From NCBI RefSeq assembly GCF_023715785.1, contig NZ_JAMBOX010000002.1, positions 310,001 through 374,000 of the forward strand: 64,000 nt of DNA, given 5' to 3'. This stretch comes from Neobacillus niacini (GTDB lineage Bacteria > Bacillota > Bacilli > Bacillales > Cytobacillaceae). A program made the translations under genes and the position numbers. Below are positions 26,134 through 33,009 of this stretch, in pieces (the first letter of the stretch is position 1; each line of letters opens with the position of its first letter). The notes beneath the pieces were generated by a model. The model was not told the DNA's origin and ran no database searches. It saw nothing but the letters and a program-made list of their open reading frames with translations.

Positions 26134-26638
26134 ATGAAAAAAGAAGTTTTCGAATCGATGGATGTTACAGCGCTTGGAGCGGCATGTTTCGATCCATTTA
26201 TCCCATCCATTCGCGGAAAAGATATCAAGGTCAAAGAAGAACTGTATCAGAAGTTGACCACGGGGCAGAAAGCATTGTTCATGTTAAGGCCTTTTATAAC
26301 CATGCAAATAAGTCGCTGGCGGAATTTTTTGGTGGAGCGCTTATTATTATGCCCAACCTAAATCCTGGTCGGAAATCAAAAATGGTCTGAAGTACTTCGA
26401 GGCGGAAGATTTTTACAGGTTGATTCAGCAAATAGAAAATGTGTTAGTGGCTTGGGAGTTTCCAACAAGTTTAGAGGAATTTGCGGTATCCTATAATGAC
26501 ATCGAAAAGGATCCAGAGCTATTGTCCGCCATTGAGCCGCTGAATAACCTTTTTATCGAGATTTCGCCAGCAACATTAAGGATTATTGGCGGAAAAATTA
26601 GGTCCAATCCAAACGAATTTATCCAATTTGCAGAATAA
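26134..26638 (+). pseudogene. DMP19-like protein gene with two frameshifts
   Basis: Three overlapping frames together encode one coherent protein. Frame 1 runs from ATG 26134 through EELYQKLTTGQKALFM. After a missing base at 26283/26284 the reading continues as VKAFYNHANKSLAEFF. After another missing T in the T-run ending 26330 it continues as WWSAYYYAQPKSWSEIKNG to the stop at 26638. The joined sequence resembles the DMP19/DUF4375-type family of unknown function. Either the gene is dead or both homopolymer-associated indels are sequencing errors. No strong ribosome site is seen. Confidence 0.65.
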
Positions 26639-26640
26639 AA

Positions 26641-26664
26641 AAGAGCCACAGTTGGCTCTTTTTT
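26641..26664 (+). terminator. Terminator between DMP19-like gene and tRNA-Pro
   Basis: AAGAGCCA / TGGCTCTT stem followed by TTTTT; it faces the 3' end of the minus-strand tRNA. Confidence 0.8.
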
Positions 26665-26667
26665 CGA

Positions 26668-26741
26668 TCGGAAAGACAGGAATTGAACCTGCGACCCCTT
26701 GCACCCCATGCAAGTGCTCTACCAAGCTGAGCTACTTCCCG
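26668..26741 (-). tRNA. tRNA-Pro, anticodon GGG
   Basis: A 74-nt cloverleaf on the minus strand. The acceptor is CGGGAAG / CTTTCCG with discriminator A, and the D-arm is GTAGCTCAGCTTGGTAGAGC. The anticodon arm is CTTGC-ATGGGGT-GCAAG with GGG at positions 34-36, and the T-loop is TTCAATT. CCA is not encoded. It is very like the Bacillus tRNA-Pro(UGG) outside the anticodon arm. It reads CCC (and CCU by wobble). It stands alone, away from any tRNA cluster. Confidence 0.93.
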
Positions 26742-26860
26742 AGGATAGTTTCTTACTTCAAATTATATAAAAATTCCCATTTTCAATCAACCTAAATTTT
26801 GTATATAAAAGTCCGAATTGGACCATTATTATTGTGACAATGAACAGAAGGATGATGGTT

Positions 26861-27109
26861 TTGACCAAGCAAGAGGCATATTCCCTTATGGTTTTGATTG
26901 AAAAAGTATACCCGTTGTTTACCTTAACAAATGAAATCGTCGACTATTGGTTCCGATCCTGCGGGGAACTGGATTATGAGACTACACGAGCAAGCATTCA
27001 AGACCACATCAGACGAAGTCCATATCCGCCGTCGTTTTTGGAAATTAGCGCGTTATGTAAAAACGTAACTCCATTTAGCGGGATGGATCATTATGTTTTA
27101 AGAAAATAA
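26861..27109 (+). CDS. Phage-type helicase loader/inhibitor (G39P-like)
   Basis: A short helical protein (82 residues from TTG 26861; 91 from GTG 26834). TKQEAYSLMVLIEKVYPLFTLTNEIVDYW followed by IRRSPYPPSFLEIS resembles the G39P family of SPP1-like phages. These load or inhibit the phage replicative DnaB-like helicase during origin firing. AGAAGG at 26846-26851 fits TTG 26861 best. No other phage gene is nearby, so this is an isolated remnant or a domesticated regulator next to a tRNA. Confidence 0.6.
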   Translation: MTKQEAYSLMVLIEKVYPLFTLTNEIVDYWFRSCGELDYETTRASIQDHIRRSPYPPSFLEISALCKNVTPFSGMDHYVLRK

Positions 27110-27170
27110 AAAGGAAATGGGGACATAATTGGAGAATATTATTCAGATGGAAAAAAGGGGAGGCGGAAAT

Positions 27171-27608
27171 ATGCATATTAAAAAAGCAACGATCCATGAA
27201 TTAGAAGCCGTAACAGAACTATTTGATTTATACCGGCAATTTTATGAACAGCCGAGCGATTTAGCAGCGGCAAGAGAGTTTTTGCTGGCAAGAATGAGGA
27301 AGAACGAATCTGTCATTTTTATCGCCTATGATGGGGAGGAGGCGGCGGGCTTCGTCCAGTTATACCCTTCGTTTTCATCGGTCAGCATGAAGCGTTCGTG
27401 GGTGTTAAATGATTTGTATGTAAAAAAACAAGCCCGCGGCAAAGGCGTTGGTGAGAAATTAATTGCGAAGGCGGCTGAAATGGCGGGAGAAACCGGGGCA
27501 AAGGGATTGTTCCTAGAGACTGCCAGCGACAATCTTCCGGCTCAGAGGCTTTATGAAAAAATAGGTTTTACAAAAGAAACGAATTATTTTTACTACTTGT
27601 CCGTATAA
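27171..27608 (+). CDS. GNAT-family N-acetyltransferase
   Basis: A 145-residue GNAT protein. VLNDLYVKKQARGKGVGEKLIAKAAEMA is a textbook motif A (R-G-x-G-V-G), and LETASDNLPAQRLYEKIGF is motif B. The substrate is unknown. AGGGGAGG lies 7 nt before ATG 27171; the upstream start at 27129 lacks a site. Confidence 0.82.
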   Translation: MHIKKATIHELEAVTELFDLYRQFYEQPSDLAAAREFLLARMRKNESVIFIAYDGEEAAGFVQLYPSFSSVSMKRSWVLNDLYVKKQARGKGVGEKLIAKAAEMAGETGAKGLFLETASDNLPAQRLYEKIGFTKETNYFYYLSV

Positions 27609-27610
27609 AT

Positions 27611-27636
27611 GGGATGCTTTTTCAAGCATCCTTTTC
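27611..27636. terminator. Terminator between GNAT and potassium-channel genes
   Basis: GGATGCTT / AAGCATCC followed by CTTTTCC; shared by convergent genes and overlapping the channel gene's stop region. Confidence 0.7.
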
Positions 27637-28692
27637 CATTTCAGGGTTTAGCTCTTTAATGGTTTCCTTATCACAAATGACAAATAACTGGGCATCGGGC
27701 GGTATCGGCTGGTCGAGCTTTTGGTTGATGTGGAGGTCGCCGCGGTCGGCTACCAAGGTGGCTCCTTTATCTAACAAATCCATGAACGCATCCCGATACG
27801 TTTTCCATTCCGGCTGTTTCGGAATTTCGTACATTGTTTCCCGATGCTGCGTACTCATCAATTCCGAATAGATGTTGGTGACCCCATGGGAAAACAGTGA
27901 CCTTACCGCTGCATGAGAAATCATCTCCTGTGTTGGAATGAACTCATCAACCTTCACATGCTTAAACAATTGAATATGTTCTTGGTTAATCACCTCAGCA
28001 GTGACGTGAATTTCTTTTTTTAATTTTTCCTCAAGTGTCGTGATGGCGGTAGCGATTAGCAGGGTTTTGCCATCAACGAGGAGCGGGTCGCGATTGGCGT
28101 AGTTATCCTGGGTGATTTGGTCCGCAAAAATAATCACCCCTTTTGCTTTTGGCAGATTGGCATTATATAAAGTTTCTTCTTCCGTGGCATTGCCGCGCAC
28201 ATAATAGAGGCGCTCTTCCATCATCGGGGCTTTTTCCAAATCGTCGATGATGACGATATCCATTTTCTTGTCAGATTTAAAAATTTCGCGAATCGCCAAT
28301 TTGGATTTCGCACTCCAGCCAATTAAGATGATGTGGTCCTTACCCGTATATTTCATTTTTCCTCCAACCTTCATCCGGTCAATCAAATAGACGGATTTAA
28401 TCATTTTTCCAATAGAAACACTAATCAGTGCGATTCCTGTAATGTACAGGAAGATGGTATAAATCTTTCCATGATCCGTAACCGGGGCGTAATCCCCGAA
28501 TCCGACTGTTGCCAGGGTGGTTAAAACCCAATAAATTGAAGTAATGTATGATTCAAAGGTTTGTGGTTCAATAAGATAGATTCCGAGTCCGGCCAATAAA
28601 ATGTACAACAGCACGAACGGAACGAAAATCTTATCCCGAAGTTTAATCAAGTGATAGAGCAGCTTTTTTGCTTTCATTCCCAATGCCATCAT
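27622..28692 (-). CDS. Potassium channel protein with RCK domain (YugO-like)
   Basis: A 356-residue two-TM potassium channel. Helix 1 is FVPFVLLYILLAGLGIYLI, the pore helix and selectivity filter are TLATVGFGDYAP, and helix 2 is IYTIFLYITGIALISVSIGKMI. A cytoplasmic RCK/TrkA-N domain follows (IILIGWSAKSKLAIREI). The filter TVGFGD specifies K+. The B. subtilis relative YugO carries electrical signalling in biofilms. Three Met candidates lie close together (28692, 28689, 28677); I keep the first. Confidence 0.85.
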   Translation of the reverse strand: MMALGMKAKKLLYHLIKLRDKIFVPFVLLYILLAGLGIYLIEPQTFESYITSIYWVLTTLATVGFGDYAPVTDHGKIYTIFLYITGIALISVSIGKMIKSVYLIDRMKVGGKMKYTGKDHIILIGWSAKSKLAIREIFKSDKKMDIVIIDDLEKAPMMEERLYYVRGNATEEETLYNANLPKAKGVIIFADQITQDNYANRDPLLVDGKTLLIATAITTLEEKLKKEIHVTAEVINQEHIQLFKHVKVDEFIPTQEMISHAAVRSLFSHGVTNIYSELMSTQHRETMYEIPKQPEWKTYRDAFMDLLDKGATLVADRGDLHINQKLDQPIPPDAQLFVICDKETIKELNPEMEKDA

Positions 28693-28853
28693 CCCTGTAT
28701 TACGTCATTCATATTCATATATTTCCCAACCTTCGCCAAAAAAGTATGACTGCTGAAAAGTATGTTTCTTTTCCTTCAAGCATAAAAAGTTCTAAGAGTA
28801 TGATGCCGACCGTTCCAATTTACCTAATTTTCCTATTTCAATTTGGCAGGATC

Positions 28854-28955
28854 ATGACCAATGTATCTCTAAAATCCAATATTTTATTAACATTGGCTGT
28901 GATCGTTTTTAGTACATTAGTATTTCTAGAAATGGCTCTGATTGAAAATTGGTAG
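28854..28955 (+). CDS. Possible 33-residue single-helix membrane peptide
   Basis: In the 413-bp gap between the channel and GNAT genes, ATG 28854 opens a frame encoding a short polar start and one hydrophobic segment, ILLTLAVIVFSTLVFLEM. A weak AGGA lies 3 nt upstream. The rest of the gap shows only a weak hairpin (about 29032-29060). Low confidence. Confidence 0.25.
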   Translation: MTNVSLKSNILLTLAVIVFSTLVFLEMALIENW

Positions 28956-29105
28956 CTGAGCTTGGCAGCGGACCTGAAAATCCAGCTTCCATGGTGTGGC
29001 TTACTGCCAATAAAATGTAAGCAGGAGAGCTTTTAAATTTGGCTCCTTTTTTCCATTTTTTGATAAAATATGAAAAGAATTTATATTTGCCAGGGGGAAA
29101 TGAAA

Positions 29106-29603
29106 ATGGGGGAGCCATCTACTTCAACTGAAACTGTAGTGCTAGATTTTTTTAATGAAAAATATAGAAGCTATTTAGAGGATTACTATTTATCAGAAGA
29201 TCAGGTGAAGTTTACCGCGCACCCATTGGATGCCCTGCTTGCCTGTAAAAAGGATCCAACCAGATTTCCGGTTGTTATTTTTTATAATGACTTGCCGGCT
29301 GGCTTTTTTGTCTTGCATGGCTGGGAGGGTGTGAAGGAATACTGGGATAATCGGGCCGCGATTCTGTTGCGGGGATATTCAGTGAATACTGCTTTTCAGG
29401 GAAGGGGAATTGCCCAGAAGTCAATGGCGCTCTTGCCCGAGTTTGTAAAACAGCATTTTCCGGACCGGAATGAAATCATCCTATCGGTTAATCACGGGAA
29501 TGCTTTGGCGCAGCATGTATACAAGAAATCCGGATTTGTCGATAAAGGAGTTCGGACTATGGGGTCTAAAGGAGAGTTGCATATTTATCATATGCTTTTA
29601 TAA
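29106..29603 (+). CDS. GNAT-family N-acetyltransferase
   Basis: A 165-residue protein with GNAT motif A as YSVNTAFQGRGIAQKSMALLPEFV and motif B as NHGNALAQHVYKKSGFVD. Homologs act on small molecules or ribosomal protein N-termini; the target is not identifiable. AGGGGGA lies 7 nt before ATG 29106, which is therefore preferred to ATG 29100. The next small gene follows after 33 nt and could be co-transcribed. Confidence 0.8.
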   Translation: MGEPSTSTETVVLDFFNEKYRSYLEDYYLSEDQVKFTAHPLDALLACKKDPTRFPVVIFYNDLPAGFFVLHGWEGVKEYWDNRAAILLRGYSVNTAFQGRGIAQKSMALLPEFVKQHFPDRNEIILSVNHGNALAQHVYKKSGFVDKGVRTMGSKGELHIYHMLL

Positions 29604-29636
29604 TATTTTCGGCTTTTTAAAAAGAAAGGAAACATC

Positions 29637-29777
29637 ATGAATTTCTTGTTTGAGCTCATTGTCGAATTTATAATTGAGGTTGTATTTCACGGAATCATCC
29701 GGTTTTTTGCAGGAATATTTAAGTTCTTTCGTAAAATGGTTCGGAAGGTTTCGAAGCTTTTCCGGTCAGGAATATAA
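29637..29777 (+). CDS. Hypothetical 46-residue amphipathic protein
   Basis: MNFLFELIVEFIIEVVFHG, then a basic stretch KFFRKMVRKVSKLFRSGI. A hydrophobic half and a Lys/Arg-rich half suggest peripheral membrane association. AAAGAAAGGA precedes the ATG and a terminator follows, so expression is plausible. I do not recognise a family. Confidence 0.55.
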   Translation: MNFLFELIVEFIIEVVFHGIIRFFAGIFKFFRKMVRKVSKLFRSGI

Positions 29778-29818
29778 ACCCCCCCATCCACAGCGGAAAG
29801 GGGGGTTCGTTTTATTTT
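29777..29818. terminator. Terminator between small gene and rraA-like gene
   Basis: AACCCCCC / GGGGGGTT with a 14-nt loop and a T-rich tail; lies between convergent genes. Confidence 0.75.
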
Positions 29819-30429
29819 CCTAAAAGATGATCCAAATGCTTAAAAATTGCGTCCTGGTTTCCGGAAATCTTTGCTTCTCTTTCTTGATCCTTTGTTAATT
29901 TTTCCAAGGCTTTTGCCAGAACCTCTTGTTCGCTGGACTGTGGAATGACAACGACCCCATCCGCATCACCAACGATGATGTCGCCAGGGTGAATCGGCAT
30001 TCCCCCGCAGGAAATTGGGACATTGATTTCGCCCACACCGGCTTTACCGCTGGCCGCCACAGTGGTTCCCTTGCTAAAAACAGGGAAATCTAACTCTTTT
30101 ATTCCCACGATATCGCGAATGACGCCATCTACCACCAAACCGCCGATTCCTATTGTCTGCATCATGCCCACGACAAAGTCACCGGCAATGGCCCGGTATT
30201 GGTTGCCTTTTGCATCGACTACCAAAATATCTCCCGATTTGGCGTTGCGGATCGCTTTAAGAACAGCTAGGTTGTCTCCAACAGGAATCTTGACTGTGAA
30301 AGCCCGGCCGGCAAGCTTGTAATCTTCCTTAAGCGGTTTGATAGATGGGTCTAGGTTGTTAAGTCCATCCATTGCGTCAGAAATGCAGGTAGTCGGCAGT
30401 TTTTTAAACTCTTGCACATGGTTGTCCAT
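29812..30429 (-). CDS. RraA-like / HMG-CHA aldolase family protein
   Basis: A 205-residue protein of the RraA fold. ISDAMDGLNN near the start, GGLVVDGVIRDIVGIKE and GDIIVGDADGVVVIP are the family landmarks; R-D in VIRD binds substrate carboxylate and metal in aldolase members. It may be a 4-hydroxy-4-methyl-2-oxoglutarate aldolase, an oxaloacetate decarboxylase or an RNase E inhibitor-like protein. The last is unlikely because RNase E inhibition is an enteric function. The old name, menaquinone methyltransferase, is incorrect for this family. Confidence 0.82.
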   Translation of the reverse strand: MDNHVQEFKKLPTTCISDAMDGLNNLDPSIKPLKEDYKLAGRAFTVKIPVGDNLAVLKAIRNAKSGDILVVDAKGNQYRAIAGDFVVGMMQTIGIGGLVVDGVIRDIVGIKELDFPVFSKGTTVAASGKAGVGEINVPISCGGMPIHPGDIIVGDADGVVVIPQSSEQEVLAKALEKLTKDQEREAKISGNQDAIFKHLDHLLGK

Positions 30430-30494
30430 AAAAATACACCTTCTTTGGTCATTTTCTTTATTATACTACTATTCTGAAAAGTTGAGGAAATATT

Positions 30495-30526
30495 AAAAAA
30501 GGCCGCCAACAACCATTGTTGGAGCC
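30495..30526 (-). terminator. Minus-strand terminator downstream of SRAP gene
   Basis: On the minus strand CCAACAA / TTGTTGG inside GGC...GCC, followed by TTTTTT. Confidence 0.65.
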
Positions 30527-30590
30527 TCTTATAAAACATGTATTTTAAAACCATATTCGCCTGACCAACCACTTCTGTACCAAAAAAAGA

Positions 30591-30611
30591 AAAGTGGCCA
30601 GTTGCCACTTT
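30591..30611. terminator. Hairpin AAAGTGGC / GCCACTTT
   Basis: An 8-bp stem with a 5-nt loop and A/T runs on both sides; on the minus strand it is followed by CTTTTTTT. A second terminator candidate behind the SRAP gene. Confidence 0.6.
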
Positions 30612-30650
30612 TTAGAAGGAAAAACTTATGGGTTAGTACATCCTATGCCG

Positions 30651-30743
30651 GAAGGTGGACGTGCATGTAGGCGACTTGTCCTGTGGCTGAAAAAAATTTT
30701 ACGTCCATGTGAGCAACTTGTCCTGGTCTGAAAAAATGGACGT
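30651..30743. repeat. Hairpin repeat, copy F
   Basis: ACGTCCAT (30701-30708) pairs perfectly with ATGGACGT (30736-30743). The core GTCCAT-ATGGAC spans 39 bp as in arrays A-E. A diverged upstream copy shares CATGT..GC.ACTTGTCCTG at a 42-bp offset but lacks clear arms. It touches the SRAP stop codon. Confidence 0.6.
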
Positions 30744-31420
30744 CAGCAGATCTCTTGAATCAGTTCAATCGAATTATTTTTCGGTGAGTTAACCAAAGGA
30801 GATACTTGATAGGCTTCCATCAGATTATGATCAAGCGGGACAAGGAATCGTGCCATTTCCTTGGGGTCGTTGATCGCCGGGTTCAACCATGTTTTTTCAT
30901 CCTCTGGCTTTAAGATTACCGGCATCCGATCGTGAATTTCCGTCATCAGTTCGTTTGGTGTTGTCGTGATAACCGAGCAGGAAAATACCGATTTTCCCTC
31001 TGGCGATTTCCATTGCTCCCAAATTCCCGCCATGGCAAACAAGTCTTCATACTTTAATTTAATCCGCATCGGTGTTTTCGTTTTATCGTTATGCCGCTTC
31101 CATTCGTAAAAGCTGTCGGCGATGATTAAGCAGCGCTTTTTTTGAAAAGCCTTGCGGAAGCTTGGTTTTTCGGCAATTGTTTCGGCACGGGCGTTAATCA
31201 TTTTATAGCCAATGGATGGATCCTTTGCCCAAGGGGGAATCAGGCCCCATTTGAGAAAACCCATCCGGTTCGCTTTCCCGTCGTTAATAATTGCTAATAC
31301 AGACTGTGATGGGGCAATATTGTAACTGGGTGCATAGTTTTCTTCATCTAAAAACGCTTGAATATCAAAACGGTCAAGAATTTGGTCAATCGACGCGGTT
31401 AAGGTAAAACGGCCGCACAT
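30743..31420 (-). CDS. SRAP-family protein (HMCES/YedK-like)
   Basis: A 225-residue SOS-response-associated peptidase-like protein. MCGRFTL places the catalytic Cys2 at the mature N-terminus. NARAETIAEKPSFRKAF supplies the Asn/Arg/Glu residues and MTEIHDRMPVIL the active-site His. SRAP proteins form a stable thiazolidine crosslink with abasic sites in single-stranded DNA, shielding them at replication forks. The start is at the family-standard Met-Cys. Confidence 0.9.
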   Translation of the reverse strand: MCGRFTLTASIDQILDRFDIQAFLDEENYAPSYNIAPSQSVLAIINDGKANRMGFLKWGLIPPWAKDPSIGYKMINARAETIAEKPSFRKAFQKKRCLIIADSFYEWKRHNDKTKTPMRIKLKYEDLFAMAGIWEQWKSPEGKSVFSCSVITTTPNELMTEIHDRMPVILKPEDEKTWLNPAINDPKEMARFLVPLDHNLMEAYQVSPLVNSPKNNSIELIQEIC

Positions 31421-31483
31421 CGTGCATCACCTCGTTAAATAGTTATGTCCATTTTAGCAAAAAACAGAAAGGGAGTGAAAAGG

Positions 31484-32263
31484 ATGACTTCGATAGACCA
31501 ATTATTTAGGGAGCGAATCGATTTCCCGGAGCACGAACGGATTACATTTGAAAAATTGGATGAGGTTTTAGAGCGAATCGCGTTTACGATCCCGTTTGAA
31601 AATATTTGCGTCATGAACAAAAGCTTCAACGATATTTCGAGAGAGAATGTTGTTGAAAAAATTTTAACCCAGGGGGAAGGCGGGGTATGCTATGAACTAA
31701 ATACGATCTTGTATTACTTTTTGCTCGAGAACGGTTTCGACGTGAAGATGGTAGGCGGGGTGGTTTTTAATAGCAAGACCCAGGACTGGAGCGAGACGGG
31801 AAGAACGCATGTTTTGAATCTGGTGAAGCATGAAGGCATGCAATATTTGGTTGACTCCGGTTTCGGCGGGAATATTCCGTTAAAGCCGGTTCCGCTAAAC
31901 GGGCAGACTGTTACTTCCAGCAACGGGGACTTTCGTGTTAAGGAAGAGGGGACAGAGCATGGCGACTTTGTCATGGAGATGAAGCTGAAGCACCGCCATG
32001 ACGATTGGGCAACCGGCTATGCGTTTGACTCCACAACAACGATTACAGACGTTGAATTGAATGAAATTCAAAAAATTATTGTCGAAAGCCCGGCGTCCGG
32101 GTTTAATAAGGGTTATCTCGCAACCCGGCTTACCAGCAACGGCAGTTTAGTGTTATCGGAAACTTCGTTCACGCAGCGGATTGACGACAGAGAAGTGAAG
32201 GAGGAAATTGACCGGGCCCGGTTCAAGGAGTTGGCGAAGGAGCATTTCGGGCTGAAAATATAG
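31484..32263 (+). CDS. Arylamine N-acetyltransferase (NAT family)
   Basis: A 259-residue enzyme with the cysteine-protease-like triad: Cys in GEGGVCYELN, His in GRTHVLNLV, Asp in YLVDSGFGGN. PFENICVMN is the substrate-side motif. It transfers acetyl from acetyl-CoA to arylamines or hydrazines in the cytoplasm. AAAGGGAG lies 8 nt before ATG 31484; the in-frame start at 31445 would extend into the promoter region. Confidence 0.87.
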   Translation: MTSIDQLFRERIDFPEHERITFEKLDEVLERIAFTIPFENICVMNKSFNDISRENVVEKILTQGEGGVCYELNTILYYFLLENGFDVKMVGGVVFNSKTQDWSETGRTHVLNLVKHEGMQYLVDSGFGGNIPLKPVPLNGQTVTSSNGDFRVKEEGTEHGDFVMEMKLKHRHDDWATGYAFDSTTTITDVELNEIQKIIVESPASGFNKGYLATRLTSNGSLVLSETSFTQRIDDREVKEEIDRARFKELAKEHFGLKI

Positions 32264-32265
32264 AT

Positions 32266-32297
32266 AAAGGAGACCTCGCCATGAGATCTCCTTTTTT
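32266..32297. terminator. Terminator between NAT gene and treR
   Basis: AAAGGAGA / TCTCCTTT with a 13-nt loop and T-run; serves convergent genes, the minus strand ending the tre operon. Confidence 0.75.
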
Positions 32298-33009
32298 AGT
32301 GCGTCCGCCTCGCAAAGTCGACAAACCGGAACTTATCAGGGCGGTGCCGCGATTCGGTATATTGGAACAGGCTGGCGTCATCCAAATAGACATGGTTTTT
32401 GATGACGACGATGTTATGGAAGCCATCGAGGTCGAGGAGGTCGCGGTCCTCCTCGTTCGGCTCCTCGACGACAATTTCCTTTTTGGCAAAGCTGATGGTT
32501 AAGTTCAGCTCGTTCTCCAAGTATGCATAAATGGAATCCGCGCAAACTTCTTCGGTTAGTTCCGGAACAAATTTTTTCGCCAAAAAATCGCGGTCCAAGA
32601 TGATTTTTTCACCGCCGATTTCCCGGGTGCGAATGACCTTCCAGACTTGGTCCTTACCGGAGAGCTGCAGCTGCTGGCGGATATAGGCGTCAGGCTTCAG
32701 CAACGAGAGCTCATTGACAATCGTTTTCGATTTCTTTTCCATTTTTTGCGCCAGCTCTTTAAAGCTGGTCAGCCCGGAAATCGGAAAATCTAATTTGGAC
32801 AGGTCAATCACGATGGAGCCCTTGCCTCTAACCTTTTGGATATAACCATTTTGCGCGAGTAAATTGAGCGCTTTGCGGATCGTTTCCCTCGAGGTGTTGA
32901 ATTGTTCAGTTAGTTCATGCTCGGAGGGAAGCAGCGTTCCCGGCGAAATTTCCCCATGTTTGATTTGCTCGACAATATGGTTATAAATGGTTAGATATTT
33001 GTTTGTCAT
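32296..33009 (-). CDS. treR: Trehalose operon repressor TreR (GntR family)
   Basis: A 237-residue repressor. The GntR winged helix is residues 1-68 (GTLLPSEHELTEQFNTSRETIRKALNLLAQNGYI), followed by a UTRA effector domain that binds trehalose 6-phosphate. It is the last gene of treP-treA-treR; its ATG overlaps the treA TGA (AATGA). Two TreR-like operators lie in the operon promoter. Confidence 0.92.
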   Translation of the reverse strand: MTNKYLTIYNHIVEQIKHGEISPGTLLPSEHELTEQFNTSRETIRKALNLLAQNGYIQKVRGKGSIVIDLSKLDFPISGLTSFKELAQKMEKKSKTIVNELSLLKPDAYIRQQLQLSGKDQVWKVIRTREIGGEKIILDRDFLAKKFVPELTEEVCADSIYAYLENELNLTISFAKKEIVVEEPNEEDRDLLDLDGFHNIVVIKNHVYLDDASLFQYTESRHRPDKFRFVDFARRTH

